This document shows positions 17,703 through 26,735 of a stretch of DNA of 50,388 nt, piece after piece (position 1 is the first letter of the stretch; each line of letters begins with the position of its first letter). The translations under genes and the position numbers were made by a program. Where the stretch lies: NCBI GenBank assembly GCA_045601805.1, contig JAZSAJ010000004.1:1-50388 (forward strand), written 5' to 3'. This stretch comes from SIG607 sp045601805. Lineage in GTDB: Bacteria; Bacillota; Clostridia; Oscillospirales; Acutalibacteraceae. The notes below the pieces were generated by a model, which did no database searches, had not been told where the DNA came from, and was given only the letters and a program-made list of their open reading frames with translations.

Positions 17703-18482
17703 ATGTCAAAAGTATTCCGGGAAGTTAAACGTGAAATAATTTTTAATAAAAGAAAAGGGATAAACTTTCCTGCCCATGTTCACGAAGAAATTGAACTTGT
17801 ACTAACAATAAAAGGTGGCGGCACGGCTTTTTGCAACGGTAAAAAATATGAGTTAACAAACAATTCTTTTTTCTTGGTATTTCCTAACCAAGTACACCAT
17901 TACCAAGAATGTAAAGAGGGGGAATACATTATACTCATAATTAAACCGTCGGTGCTGTTGAGTTTTAACAATTTATTTTCAAACGGTGTTCCAACTTCGG
18001 CAGTTTGGCAGTTTGAAGAAAAAGGAGACGATAATGCTGTAAAGTTAATTAAATTGGCGGTAGAAGAGTTTTCGCGCGACGGCCACAGCGAAATTATAAG
18101 TGCATATTTAACGGCGCTTTTTGGCAAACTTCTTAAGTTTTATAATATTGAAAAATGCCGTGAAACAGGCGATAGTGTACTTAAAATATTAGAATATTGT
18201 TCAGAACATTATAAGGAAAATATAACAGTGGAAAGCGTGGCAAAAAGTTTGTACATAAGCAAAAGTGCGGTTTCGCACATTTTTAGTACACGCCTTTCTA
18301 TAAATTTTTGCGATTACATAAATTCTTTGCGCATTGCCGATGCTGTGCGAATGTTAAGAAATAGCGACCTGCCAATAACCGAAATCGCCAACGCCTGCGG
18401 TTTTACAACTATACGCACATTTAACCGCGCATTTTTAAAGCAATGCGGAACTTCCCCAACAAACTATAAAAAGCGAGTTTAA
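17703..18482 (+). CDS. AraC-family regulator, probably of the GH3 gene
   Basis: A 259-residue AraC/XylS regulator. The first in-frame ATG (17685) has no ribosome site, while ATG 17703 follows GGCGGG, so I choose the latter. The N-terminal half is a cupin-like sensor (PAHVHEEIELVL near 25, FPNQVHHY near 62). The C-terminal about 100 residues hold two helix-turn-helix motifs (VESVAKSLYISKSAVSHIF, then ITEIANACGFTTIRTFNRAF) and end with the usual CGTSPTNYKK. It is divergent from GH3 with a 110-base intergenic region holding repeats. It is probably a sugar-responsive activator. A terminator follows directly. Confidence 0.88.
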   Translation: MSKVFREVKREIIFNKRKGINFPAHVHEEIELVLTIKGGGTAFCNGKKYELTNNSFFLVFPNQVHHYQECKEGEYIILIIKPSVLLSFNNLFSNGVPTSAVWQFEEKGDDNAVKLIKLAVEEFSRDGHSEIISAYLTALFGKLLKFYNIEKCRETGDSVLKILEYCSEHYKENITVESVAKSLYISKSAVSHIFSTRLSINFCDYINSLRIADAVRMLRNSDLPITEIANACGFTTIRTFNRAFLKQCGTSPTNYKKRV

Positions 18483-18498
18483 CCCTCGCTTTTTTTGT
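18468..18498 (+). terminator. intrinsic terminator after the AraC gene
   Basis: AAAAAGCGAG/CTCGCTTTTTTT with a seven-base loop; the stop codon of the AraC gene is in the loop. Confidence 0.85.
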
Positions 18499-18526
18499 TG
18501 ACATAGCTTGTTATTTATAATATACT
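18498..18526 (+). promoter_or_regulatory. sigma-A promoter of the SLC13-like transporter
   Basis: TTGACA (18498-18503) and TATACT (18521-18526) with a 17-base spacer, directly after the preceding terminator. Confidence 0.85.
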
Positions 18527-18556
18527 AATGGGGTTGTAAAAAAGGGGAGAACAGGG

Positions 18557-19663
18557 TTGAAAGTTATAAGGTTTATTAAGAAAAATACAGTTTTTTGTAT
18601 TGCGGCATTGGCGGCGGTAATAACCTGCTTTTTTGTGCCGCCCGATAAAGATTATATTGGCTATTTTGATTTTAAAACCCTTACTTGCTTGTTTTTAACC
18701 TTGGCGGTTGTATGTGCATTAAGGAACATTAGGTTTTTTGTTATACTTTCGCGTAAACTTGTTGGTTTAGCAGGGAATTTGCGGTCGCTTTTTTTACTGC
18801 TTATAGTTATTACTTTTATTGGCTCAATGGTTATTGCAAACGATATGGCGCTTATAACCTTTTTACCGCTTGGTTATTTTGCTTTGTCGGTAACAAAGCA
18901 AGAAAAGTATATGGCATACCTTTTTGTGCTTCAAAATATATCGGCAAACTTGGGCGGTATGCTAACACCTTTTGGCAACCCGCAAAATCTTTATCTTTAT
19001 TCATATTTCAATATTCCCACGGGTGAATTTTGCAAAATTATGTTGCCTGCATTTTTATTGGCAGTTTTGCTTTTGGTGGTTGCCTGTATTCCAATTAAAC
19101 GCGTAAAATTCGTAATTGAAGAAGATATAAACGATAAACTAAACATTAAAAAAACAGTGCTATATCTTGTTTTGTTTGCCGTTTCAATTCTTATTGTTTT
19201 TAGAATAATTCCGTTTTTGATTGGCCTTTTGGTTATACCAATAATACTTTTCTTTGCCGATCGCGATTCGCTTAAAATGGTGGATTACGCTTTGCTTGGC
19301 ACATTTTTCTTCTTCTTTATTTTTTCGGGCAATATGGCAAGAATAGATTCAGTAAATAACCTAATTTCATCACTACTACAAAAGGATACGCTTATTGTGT
19401 CGGTGCTTTCTTGCCAATTTATAAGCAATGTTCCCACAGCAATTTTACTTGCAAAGTTTACAAGTAATTACCCCGCGCTGCTTTTGGGTGTTAATATAGG
19501 CGGAACGGGAACCCTTATTGCTTCACTTGCAAGTTTAATAACCTTTAGCGAATTTAAAATTCTTCACCCCGAACAAACCAAAAAATACCTTTTAATTTTT
19601 ACTGTGGCAAATGTTGTATTTCTTGGCGTCTTAACCCTTGCCGCAAAACTATTTTGGGTATAA
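18557..19663 (+). CDS. SLC13/CitM-like anion transporter
   Basis: A 368-residue membrane protein with about ten hydrophobic segments, of the ion-transporter superfamily that includes citrate/dicarboxylate and ArsB-type permeases. Two features fit: NISANLGGMLTPFGNPQNLYL near residue 130, the hairpin-loop Asn/Pro/Gly motif, and SNVPTAILLAKF near 296, the second half-repeat. The start is TTG 18557 preceded by GGGGAG at 18544-18549; no ATG nearby is suitable. It is shorter than typical SLC13 proteins (about 420-460), but has both repeats. It probably moves a carboxylate or other anion. It is monocistronic, with a consensus promoter and a bidirectional terminator. Confidence 0.8.
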   Translation: MKVIRFIKKNTVFCIAALAAVITCFFVPPDKDYIGYFDFKTLTCLFLTLAVVCALRNIRFFVILSRKLVGLAGNLRSLFLLLIVITFIGSMVIANDMALITFLPLGYFALSVTKQEKYMAYLFVLQNISANLGGMLTPFGNPQNLYLYSYFNIPTGEFCKIMLPAFLLAVLLLVVACIPIKRVKFVIEEDINDKLNIKKTVLYLVLFAVSILIVFRIIPFLIGLLVIPIILFFADRDSLKMVDYALLGTFFFFFIFSGNMARIDSVNNLISSLLQKDTLIVSVLSCQFISNVPTAILLAKFTSNYPALLLGVNIGGTGTLIASLASLITFSEFKILHPEQTKKYLLIFTVANVVFLGVLTLAAKLFWV

Positions 19664-19664
19664 A

Positions 19665-19697
19665 TAAAAAAGCGGAGTTTTCACTCCGCTTTTTTTA
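19665..19697. terminator. bidirectional terminator between the two transporter genes
   Basis: AAAAAAGCGGAG/CTCCGCTTTTTTT with a five-base loop, with T-tracts for both directions. Confidence 0.9.
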
Positions 19698-20984
19698 TAT
19701 ATTCTTTGTTTTCATTTTTCTGGCAACCAATGTTAAAACAAGCAAGATAACATATAAAGTACCTATAATTACGAAAATTGCAGGCCAACCAAACTTATCT
19801 TTAACATAGCCAAAAAGCAGTGCTTGAACTGCGGCTCCCATATAAACCGCCCAGTCAAATACACCAATAACGGTTGATGATAATGCTTTTCCGCCAATAT
19901 CACCTGCAATGGTCCAAATAACACCGGTAACCATTGCAAAAACGCCCAACACAAAAAGCATAACCGAAGCCGCAAGTTGTTGCTTTATGAAGGGGAAAAC
20001 AATCATTCCGCAAAATGTTACAAGCGAAGCAATTATAAGCATTGGTTCGCGTTTGCCTTTAAGCAGTTTATCGGTTATAATTGGGAAAATAAACATTGCG
20101 CAGGCCTGTCCAAAGGGAAGAAGTATTGAACTGAAAATACCGTCTTTAATGGTAAGACCAAGTTGTTCGGTAAAATATGTAGGAATCCAAGTAAGTAAAC
20201 CGTATCTGCCAATACCGGCAATAGCCGAAATAAAGCAGAATATAATTACCTTTGGTTCAGAAAAAAGAAGTTTATAGGGGTAAAAATAACCCTTGCTTTT
20301 TATAATTTCTTCTAATTCTTTGCCGCCTTTATCTTCATCTTCTTCAAATTCATTTAACCCTATTTCACTTGGCGAATTTTTAAAGAACATAACAAACGCA
20401 ATAAGTGAAAGCACAAGCGGAATCATTGGGAAACGGAATGCAGCACGCCAACTCCATTCGGGGTTTAACTGTAAGCAAAGTAGAACAGACAAATAAGTTG
20501 TAACCTGTGCCATTCCCGAAAAAAAGGTGGTAAGGCCGGTGGCAAAACCGCGTTTTTTTGCCGGCCACCATTTGTTTACAACGCCAAGGCCGTTAGACCA
20601 AACCATAGACTGAAAGAAACCGTTTATGCCCCAAAGCACCGCAATAACGGGAATACTGTGCTGGAAAGAAATAACCACATTTAAAACAGCGCTGGCAATA
20701 ACGCCTATTATCATAAGCCGTTTGTAGCCCAAAAATGCGCCAAGACGCCCGTTAATTAACTGGCCGAAAGCATAGCACCAAAAGAGTGCCGAAGAAACAA
20801 CACCCAGTGCGGCGGTAGAAGAGCCCAAGTCAGCAGCCATTTGGGTCATAACAAGGTTTATGTTCTGCCTTCCGTTATAGAAGAACAAATACATAAAACC
20901 AAAACTTAATAGCACAAGATACGCATATTTTTTAAATTTTTCAGCTTTGACATTAGTAGTTGCGTTAATTTTTTCTTTAACCAT
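19695..20984 (-). CDS. MFS transporter, organophosphate:phosphate antiporter type
   Basis: A 429-residue major-facilitator protein with 12 hydrophobic segments, of the OPA branch (GlpT/UhpT/UhpC-like). The pattern YNGRQNINLVMTQM near residue 35, GLGVVNKWWPAKKRGFATG near 118 (the WxxxxERG-type loop) and WSWRAAFRFP near 165 support this. These proteins exchange a sugar phosphate or glycerol phosphate for phosphate, or act as sensors. I start it at ATG 20984, which follows TAGGGGT; the frame is open to 21011 but without a ribosome site. The substrate is uncertain; glycerol-3-phosphate would fit the glpP gene in the same window, but nothing proves a link. Confidence 0.85.
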   Translation of the reverse strand: MVKEKINATTNVKAEKFKKYAYLVLLSFGFMYLFFYNGRQNINLVMTQMAADLGSSTAALGVVSSALFWCYAFGQLINGRLGAFLGYKRLMIIGVIASAVLNVVISFQHSIPVIAVLWGINGFFQSMVWSNGLGVVNKWWPAKKRGFATGLTTFFSGMAQVTTYLSVLLCLQLNPEWSWRAAFRFPMIPLVLSLIAFVMFFKNSPSEIGLNEFEEDEDKGGKELEEIIKSKGYFYPYKLLFSEPKVIIFCFISAIAGIGRYGLLTWIPTYFTEQLGLTIKDGIFSSILLPFGQACAMFIFPIITDKLLKGKREPMLIIASLVTFCGMIVFPFIKQQLAASVMLFVLGVFAMVTGVIWTIAGDIGGKALSSTVIGVFDWAVYMGAAVQALLFGYVKDKFGWPAIFVIIGTLYVILLVLTLVARKMKTKNI

Positions 20985-21014
20985 GCTAAATACCCCTAAA
21001 TTAAATTTCAAATT

Positions 21015-21071
21015 ATTATAGCATGCCTATTTAAAAAAGTAAATATAGGTTCACACAAAATTTAACCTATA
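21015..21071 (-). promoter_or_regulatory. MFS gene promoter region with an inverted repeat
   Basis: On the minus strand TATAAT (21020-21015) has a weak -35 TTTACT 17 bases upstream. Just upstream is the inverted repeat TATAGGTT (21044-21051) / AACCTATA (21064-21071). It could be an activator or repressor site; no regulator gene is adjacent. Confidence 0.4.
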
Positions 21072-21077
21072 CACAGC

Positions 21078-21108
21078 AAAAAGCGAGGTGAAATACCTCG
21101 CTTTTTTT
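21078..21108 (-). terminator. intrinsic terminator after the DUF368 gene
   Basis: GCGAGGT/ACCTCGC stem flanked by A and T tracts, one of several nearly identical GCGAGGTGA-type terminators in the window. Confidence 0.85.
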
Positions 21109-21928
21109 AATCGTCTATATCAACTTTTTTGCCAAGGTATACAAACAACAAGGAGATTGCCAGACCAATAACAAGCATAATTACGCCTGCTAAATTTGAA
21201 CCGCTTTTTGGCAATGTAAAGAAAATTCCGCTTACAGAACCTATCAAAAATCCCATAACCATAAAATGCGCCATACCACTGAATTTTGAAAAAACAAATT
21301 TAATTAACTTTGAAGACATCACCATCGCAAGCACAAATGCCACACCGACAACGGCTATGGTAATTATGTCAAGCGCTTTGGCAGCGGCAATAAGATAATC
21401 GTAAACACCCATAACAATCAGTATCATAGAAACACTCATACCGGGTACAAGACATGCAGTTCCCGCCAAAATCCCGCTTAACGCAATGTATAAAAGACTG
21501 GTGTTTTCAGTAACCTGTGTTCCCCCAACGCCTTCACTCATTATTCCTACAACAAGAGCTATTAAAAATGCCGCAATAGCGCCTAAAACAAAATACCACT
21601 TAAACCGGCTTTTGCGCGCTTCTTTGTAAACCATAGGTAAATTTCCCACTATAAGCCCTATAAACAGCATAAATACCGCTTTTTCGTAGGTTTCAAAAAG
21701 ATAACTGAACACCAGTATAAATAAAACTAAACTTATTAAAGCGCCTATTCCTAATGGCAAAAGAAAGAAAAAGTTATTTTTTAATTTTTTAAAGGGATTT
21801 GAAGCAATGTCAAGAAGTTTGTTGTATATGCCCATAATAATAGCCATTATGCTTCCGCTTATCCCCGGTGCAAATACACTTATTCCCAAACAAAAACCGC
21901 AAAGAACACGATAAAAAAACGATTTCAC
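21107..21928 (-). CDS. DUF368 membrane protein, putative undecaprenyl-phosphate translocase
   Basis: A 273-residue polytopic membrane protein (about eight segments) of the DUF368 family, some members of which (PopT) recycle undecaprenyl phosphate across the membrane for envelope synthesis. The two family repeats are visible as the glycine/proline motifs FAPGISGSIMAIIMG near residue 20 and CLVPGMSVSMILIVMG near 158. The length is normal. It has its own consensus promoter, and a terminator at the 3' end. The function in carrier-lipid recycling is from family knowledge. Its presence beside a glycan block could be functional but is not proven. Confidence 0.85.
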   Translation of the reverse strand: MKSFFYRVLCGFCLGISVFAPGISGSIMAIIMGIYNKLLDIASNPFKKLKNNFFFLLPLGIGALISLVLFILVFSYLFETYEKAVFMLFIGLIVGNLPMVYKEARKSRFKWYFVLGAIAAFLIALVVGIMSEGVGGTQVTENTSLLYIALSGILAGTACLVPGMSVSMILIVMGVYDYLIAAAKALDIITIAVVGVAFVLAMVMSSKLIKFVFSKFSGMAHFMVMGFLIGSVSGIFFTLPKSGSNLAGVIMLVIGLAISLLFVYLGKKVDIDD

Positions 21929-21964
21929 AATACACCTCGTAAATATATGTATTATTTATATATT

Positions 21965-21993
21965 ATTATATCAAACGATTTATGAAAGTTCAA
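21965..21993 (-). promoter_or_regulatory. sigma-A promoter of the DUF368 gene
   Basis: On the minus strand TTGAAC (21993-21988) and TATAAT (21970-21965) are separated by 17 bases. Confidence 0.8.
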
Positions 21994-22004
21994 CTTTTTT
22001 ATAT

Positions 22005-22035
22005 AAAAAAGCGAGGTGATTTCACCTCGCTTTTT
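22005..22035 (-). terminator. terminator at the end of the adhE-kinase transcript
   Basis: GCGAGGTGA (22011-22019) / TCACCTCGC (22022-22030) with A and T tracts on either side, directly after the kinase stop. Confidence 0.9.
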
Positions 22036-22037
22036 AC

Positions 22038-22787
22038 TTATTCATAATCAACAACATCTACCCAAGAAAGCAACAGTTCGCGTTCGTGTTCGTTACCTTT
22101 TACCGATTGTGAAGCGGCAACAATAGGCATCCATTTTTGAACATATTGTTTAGCGGTATTGCTTTTTTCACAAAACAGATTAAGATATTTTTTAGCGCCG
22201 TCAATATCGCCGTTTAACCAGAACAAAAGATAGGTACGGGCGGCATCGGCAGAAGCATTACCTTGAGTGGCGTGTGACCAGTCAATAATATAGTGAGTGC
22301 CGTCTTCGGTAATTATAATGTTAGAGGGGTTGAAGTCGCCGTGGCAAACCTTGTTGTGCTTGGGCATACCTTCAAGACGGGTATGAAGCTCATAACGAGT
22401 GGTAGCATCTAATGAAGATTCGCTAATCTTTCGGTTCATTTTATCCTTCAGTTTGTTAAGGTGAGCACAGGTCTTGCTGTGCATTTCAAGTTGAATATCA
22501 ACCAGAAGGGCAAGGTATTCGTCCTTTTTCTCGGGGTTCTCTTCAATAAGTTCGGCCAAGGTTTTACCTTTAATGAATTCAGATACAATAGCCCATTTGC
22601 CGTCAATTGTTGTAACTTCTAATATTTTGGGAATATTTAGCTCTGTTCCTTCAATTCTGGCTTGGTTTAACGCCTCATTCAAAATATCTGCCTTAGAAAA
22701 ATCTTCATTAAATACTTTTATACATCTTTCTCCGTCGCGGTATATTATTTTATTATTTCTTTTTGCAATTACTTTATCAAGTTTCAT
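22038..22787 (-). CDS. aminoglycoside-phosphotransferase-like kinase
   Basis: A 249-residue kinase of the APH/choline-kinase fold. The catalytic loop is HGDFNPSNIII near residue 148 and the metal-binding segment is YIIDWSHA near 167; an N-terminal WAIVSEFIKGKTL corresponds to the hinge. Many chromosomal members phosphorylate small metabolites, not antibiotics, so it should not be read as a resistance gene. It starts 26 bases after adhE ends, with an AAGGAG site, so it is probably co-transcribed with adhE. The substrate is unknown. Confidence 0.82.
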   Translation of the reverse strand: MKLDKVIAKRNNKIIYRDGERCIKVFNEDFSKADILNEALNQARIEGTELNIPKILEVTTIDGKWAIVSEFIKGKTLAELIEENPEKKDEYLALLVDIQLEMHSKTCAHLNKLKDKMNRKISESSLDATTRYELHTRLEGMPKHNKVCHGDFNPSNIIITEDGTHYIIDWSHATQGNASADAARTYLLFWLNGDIDGAKKYLNLFCEKSNTAKQYVQKWMPIVAASQSVKGNEHERELLLSWVDVVDYE

Positions 22788-22813
22788 TAGTATTTTCTCC
22801 TTAACTAAAGCAT

Positions 22814-25459
22814 TTATATTATATCAGCTGCGGTAGGTTTATTTGTTTCCACAAAATGCTTACCGTAATAAGCATTCAAATACATTTGCTTAATTTCGCT
22901 CATAAGGGGATAACGCGGATTAGCGCCTGTGCATTGGTCGTCAAACGCTTGCTCTACCATATCGTCAAGGCGGTTTAAGAAATCTTCTTCATCAATGCCG
23001 TAATCCTTTATGGTTTCCTTAATGCCAACGCGTGCCTTTAATTCGTTAATGGCTTTAATAAGGTTTTCAAGTTTTTCTTCATTTGTTTTACCGCCAAGCC
23101 TTAAATAATCGGCAATTTCGGCATAACGGGCAAGAGTATGAGGATGGTCATACTGAGAAAATGTGCCCATTTTATCGGGGGCTTCAGCGGCATTAAAGCG
23201 AAGCACTTCTTCAATCATTAAAGCGTTAGCAACACCGTGGGGCAAATGATGAAAAGCACCAAGCTTGTGAGCCATTGAGTGACATACCCCAAGAAACGCA
23301 TTTGCAAATGCCATACCTGCCATAGTAGCGGCGTTTGCCATTTTTTCACGCGCTTCAATATCGGTTTGACCGTTATCGTAGGCACGGGGCAAATATTTAA
23401 AGATATTCTTAAGGGCTTGCAGTGCCAAACCGTCGGTATAATCGGTAGCAAGCATTGCAGCATAGGCCTCAACGGCGTGGGTTACAGCGTCTATACCGGA
23501 AGCAGCGGTAAGACCACGCGGTGCGCTCATATGAAAATCGGTATCAATTATTGCCATATTGGGAAGTAATTCGTAGTCGGCAAGAGGATACTTAACACCG
23601 GTATCACCGTCGGTAATAACTGCAAAAGGAGTTACTTCAGAACCTGTACCTGCAGAGGTTGGCACAGCAATAAAGTATGCTTTTTCACCCATTTTGGGGA
23701 AAGTGTATACACGCTTACGAATATCTATAAAGCGCATAGCCATATCCATAAAATCGGCTTCGGGATGTTCATAAAGAACCCACATAATTTTAGCCGCGTC
23801 CATTGCAGAACCGCCGCCTAATGCAATAATGGTGTCGGGCTGGAACGCTGTCATTTGTTTTGCACCGTCTTGTGCGTTTTTAAGGGTTGGGTCGGGTTGA
23901 ACATCAAAGAATGTGGTGTGGGCAATACCCATTTCGTCTAGTTTATCTGTAATGGGTTTAGTGTAGCCATTTTTATAAAGGAAGGTATCGGTTACAATAA
24001 ATGCTTTTTTAGCACCGCGTACAGATGACAGTTCATCAAGAGCTACCGGCAAACATCCTTTTTTAATATATACCTTTTGTGGTGCACGGAACCAAAGCAT
24101 ATTTTGCCTTCTTTCTGCTACTGTTTTAATATTTAAAAGGTGTTTAACACCAACATTTTCAGATACACTGTTACCGCCCCAAGAACCGCAACCAAGTGTA
24201 AGTGACGGTGCAAGTTTAAAGTTATAAAGGTCACCAATACCGCCGTGCGAAGAGGGAGTATTCACAAGAATACGGCAGGTCTTCATACGAGCAGCGAATT
24301 CGGCAAGTTTTTCTTGCTCGGTTACTTCATTAAGGTATATAGAAGAAGTGTGACCAAAACCGCCGTCGGCAACAAGTTGTTCGGCTTTTAGCAGTGCATC
24401 GCCGAAATCATTTGCCTTATACATAGCAAGTACGGGAGAAAGTTTTTCGTGAGCGAACTCTTCGCTTAACTCTACGCTTTCAACTTCACCAATAAGAATT
24501 TTAGTGCCTTCGGGCACAGTTATACCGGCAAGTTCAGCAATTTTAGCGGCTTTCTGACCAACAATTTTAGCATTTAGCGCACCGTTTATAATAATGGTTT
24601 TACGAACCTTTTCGGTTTCGTCGTTATTAAGGAAGTAGCATCCGCGAGCAGCAAACTCTTTTTTAACGGCATCGTAAATGCTTTTTAGCACAATAACCGC
24701 CTGTTCAGAAGCGCAAATCATACCGTTATCAAATGTTTTAGAGTGAATAATAGAGCTAACTGCCAAAAGAATATCAGCAGAATCATCAATAATTGCAGGG
24801 GTGTTACCTGCGCCAACGCCCAACGCCGGTTTACCGCTTGAATATGCGGCTTTAACCATTCCGGGACCGCCGGTAGCAAGTATAATATCGGCTTCTTTCA
24901 TAATAGTGTTGGTCATATCCAAAGAGGGAACATCTATCCAATCAATTATGCCTTCGGGAGCGCCGGCAGCTACAGCGGCTTCAAGAACTAACTTTGCTGC
25001 AGCAATTGTGCTGTTTTTTGCGCGCGGGTGTGGGCTAATTATAATGGCGTTGCGAGTTTTAAGAGCAAGTAAACATTTAAAAATAGCGGTAGATGTTGGG
25101 TTTGTGGTAGGAATAACTGCTGCAATAACACCTATTGGCTCTGCAATTTTCTTGGTGCCATATGCCTTATCCTCTTCTATAACACCGCAAGTTTTTGTGT
25201 TCTTGTAAGCGTTGTAAATATATTCAGAAGCATAGTTGTTTTTAATAACCTTGTCTTCTACAATACCCATTCCTGTTTCTTCAACAGCCATTTTTGCCAG
25301 TGGTATTCTTGCTTTGTTAGCTGCAGAAGCGGCTGCTAAAAATATTTTGTCAACCTGTTCTTGCGTAAAGGTTGCAAATTCTTTTTGCGCTTTGCGTGTG
25401 TTAGCAATAGAATTCATTAAAGCTTCTACGCTATCAACTATAGTGTATTGTTTTTCCAT
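22814..25459 (-). CDS. adhE: bifunctional acetaldehyde-CoA/alcohol dehydrogenase
   Basis: An 881-residue AdhE that reduces acetyl-CoA to acetaldehyde and then ethanol with two NADH, the main ethanol route in fermenting clostridia. Residues 1 to about 440 are the aldehyde dehydrogenase half, with the catalytic Cys in FDNGMICASEQAV near 246. Residues 450-881 are the iron-dependent alcohol dehydrogenase half, with GGGSAMDAAK for NAD binding near 550 and the iron histidines in CHSMAHKLGAFHHLPHG near 735. The length matches the family, where AdhE forms spirosomes. An AAGGAG-type site precedes the ATG. A Rex-like operator lies 23 bases upstream, suggesting NADH/NAD control. The metabolite kinase follows in the same transcript. 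Confidence 0.97.
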   Translation of the reverse strand: MEKQYTIVDSVEALMNSIANTRKAQKEFATFTQEQVDKIFLAAASAANKARIPLAKMAVEETGMGIVEDKVIKNNYASEYIYNAYKNTKTCGVIEEDKAYGTKKIAEPIGVIAAVIPTTNPTSTAIFKCLLALKTRNAIIISPHPRAKNSTIAAAKLVLEAAVAAGAPEGIIDWIDVPSLDMTNTIMKEADIILATGGPGMVKAAYSSGKPALGVGAGNTPAIIDDSADILLAVSSIIHSKTFDNGMICASEQAVIVLKSIYDAVKKEFAARGCYFLNNDETEKVRKTIIINGALNAKIVGQKAAKIAELAGITVPEGTKILIGEVESVELSEEFAHEKLSPVLAMYKANDFGDALLKAEQLVADGGFGHTSSIYLNEVTEQEKLAEFAARMKTCRILVNTPSSHGGIGDLYNFKLAPSLTLGCGSWGGNSVSENVGVKHLLNIKTVAERRQNMLWFRAPQKVYIKKGCLPVALDELSSVRGAKKAFIVTDTFLYKNGYTKPITDKLDEMGIAHTTFFDVQPDPTLKNAQDGAKQMTAFQPDTIIALGGGSAMDAAKIMWVLYEHPEADFMDMAMRFIDIRKRVYTFPKMGEKAYFIAVPTSAGTGSEVTPFAVITDGDTGVKYPLADYELLPNMAIIDTDFHMSAPRGLTAASGIDAVTHAVEAYAAMLATDYTDGLALQALKNIFKYLPRAYDNGQTDIEAREKMANAATMAGMAFANAFLGVCHSMAHKLGAFHHLPHGVANALMIEEVLRFNAAEAPDKMGTFSQYDHPHTLARYAEIADYLRLGGKTNEEKLENLIKAINELKARVGIKETIKDYGIDEEDFLNRLDDMVEQAFDDQCTGANPRYPLMSEIKQMYLNAYYGKHFVETNKPTAADII

Positions 25460-25481
25460 AAAATATCTCCTTAGCTAAAAA

Positions 25482-25499
25482 TAGTTAAAAAATTAACAA
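25482..25499 (-). promoter_or_regulatory. putative Rex (redox) operator of adhE
   Basis: On the minus strand the site reads TTGTTAATTTTTTAACTA, 16 of 18 positions of the Rex consensus TTGTTAANNNNTTAACAA. It lies 23-40 bases upstream of the adhE ATG. Rex is known to repress adhE in many clostridia until NADH rises. Confidence 0.7.
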
Positions 25500-25512
25500 A
25501 CTTGTTTTTTAG

Positions 25513-25543
25513 AAAAGCCCCGCAACTAGCGTTAGGGGCTTTC
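25513..25543 (-). terminator. terminator between malic enzyme and adhE
   Basis: AAAGCCCC (25514-25521) / GGGGCTTT (25535-25542) stem followed on the minus strand by a short T/C tract. It separates adhE from the malic-enzyme transcript, at least in part. Confidence 0.75.
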
Positions 25544-25560
25544 TGTTTTTGGGTTTAGGT

Positions 25561-26733
25561 TTATATTCTTGCAACGCCTGTTTCTTTTGCAGTTTTTATA
25601 ACCGCTTCGGCTACAACCTTTGCCACACGCTTATCAAGTGCAGTAGCAATAATGTTTTCTTCGGTTATTTCGTTTTCGGGAATAAGGGACGCCAACGCAT
25701 AAGATGTAGCAACCTTCATTTCTTCGTTAATGCAGGTGGCACGGCAATCAAGCGCACCGCGGAAAATACCGGGGAATGCAAGTACATTGTTTATTTGGTT
25801 GGGGAAATCCGAACGGCCTGTTCCCACAACCCTTGCACCTGCGCGTTTAGCAACATCGGGCATAATTTCGGGGGTGGGGTTTGCCATTGGGAACAAAATA
25901 GCATCGCTTGCCATAGATTTAACCATTTCTTCGGTAACAAGGTTAGGGGCAGAAACACCAATAAATACATCGGCTCCCACAAGTGCATCTGCAAGTGTGC
26001 CCTTCATCTTTTCAAGGTTTGTTACCTTGGCTATTTCTTCTTGCGCGGGGTTATTATTTTCGTTTCCCTCATATATAATACCATAACGGTCACAAAATGC
26101 AAGTTTTTTTACACCAATATTCATAAGATGTTTACCAATTGCAATACCTGCACTGCCTGCGCCGTTAATTACAACTTTAACTTCGCTAATTTGTTTTTTA
26201 ACAAGTTTAAGCGCGTTAATAAGCGCTGCAGCAACAACAATAGCAGTACCGTGTTGGTCATCGTGAAAAATGGGAATATCACAAATTTCCTTTAACTTTT
26301 GTTCAATTAAAAAGCAACGGGGAGCCGAAATATCTTCAAGATTAATTCCGCCAAAACTGCCCGAAAGCAAATATATGGTGCGAACAATTTCGTCAACATC
26401 TTTAGATTTTATGCAAAGGGGAAAGGCATCAACATCGGCAAATTCTTTAAAAAGTGCACATTTGCCTTCCATAACCGGCATACCGGCTTCGGGTCCAATG
26501 TCGCCAAGGCCCAAAATAGCCGTACCGTCGGTAATAACAGCAACTAAGTTTGAACGGCGAGTAAGTTCGTAGGATTTGTTTATATCCTTTTCTATTTCAA
26601 GGCAAGGTTCCGCAACGCCGGGGGTGTACGCTAAAGAAAGGTCTTCTCGGGTGTTAATTGGTGCACGGGAAACAACCTCAATTTTGCCCTTCCATTCATA
26701 GTGCTTTTTAAGTGACTCTTTTTTAATATCCAT
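25561..26733 (-). CDS. NAD-dependent malic enzyme
   Basis: A 390-residue short-form bacterial malic enzyme that oxidatively decarboxylates malate to pyruvate. The N-terminal LSLAYTPGVAEPC near residue 32 and VITDGTAILGLGDIGP near 67 are signatures of the family. NCIHDDQHGTAI-type sequence (FHDDQHGTAIVV near 156) and the Rossmann loop VVINGAGSAGIAIG near 185 follow. ATG 26733 has a GGGAGA site that lies within the last codons of the upstream dehydrogenase gene; only two bases separate the two coding regions. With the LDH2-family enzyme it forms a malate/pyruvate redox pair. No C-terminal phosphotransacetylase-like domain is present, as expected for this short form. Confidence 0.93.
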   Translation of the reverse strand: MDIKKESLKKHYEWKGKIEVVSRAPINTREDLSLAYTPGVAEPCLEIEKDINKSYELTRRSNLVAVITDGTAILGLGDIGPEAGMPVMEGKCALFKEFADVDAFPLCIKSKDVDEIVRTIYLLSGSFGGINLEDISAPRCFLIEQKLKEICDIPIFHDDQHGTAIVVAAALINALKLVKKQISEVKVVINGAGSAGIAIGKHLMNIGVKKLAFCDRYGIIYEGNENNNPAQEEIAKVTNLEKMKGTLADALVGADVFIGVSAPNLVTEEMVKSMASDAILFPMANPTPEIMPDVAKRAGARVVGTGRSDFPNQINNVLAFPGIFRGALDCRATCINEEMKVATSYALASLIPENEITEENIIATALDKRVAKVVAEAVIKTAKETGVARI

Positions 26734-26735
26734 TA

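Noticed and set aside
22038..22787. Aminoglycoside resistance gene
   Set aside because: The kinase fold is shared with many metabolite kinases; its position behind adhE gives no support for antibiotic resistance.
25549..26295. A 248-codon plus-strand ORF opposite the malic enzyme gene
   Set aside because: It lies wholly over the clear malic enzyme frame and encodes a composition unlike real proteins (Cys, Asn, Phe-rich), without a family match or ribosome site.
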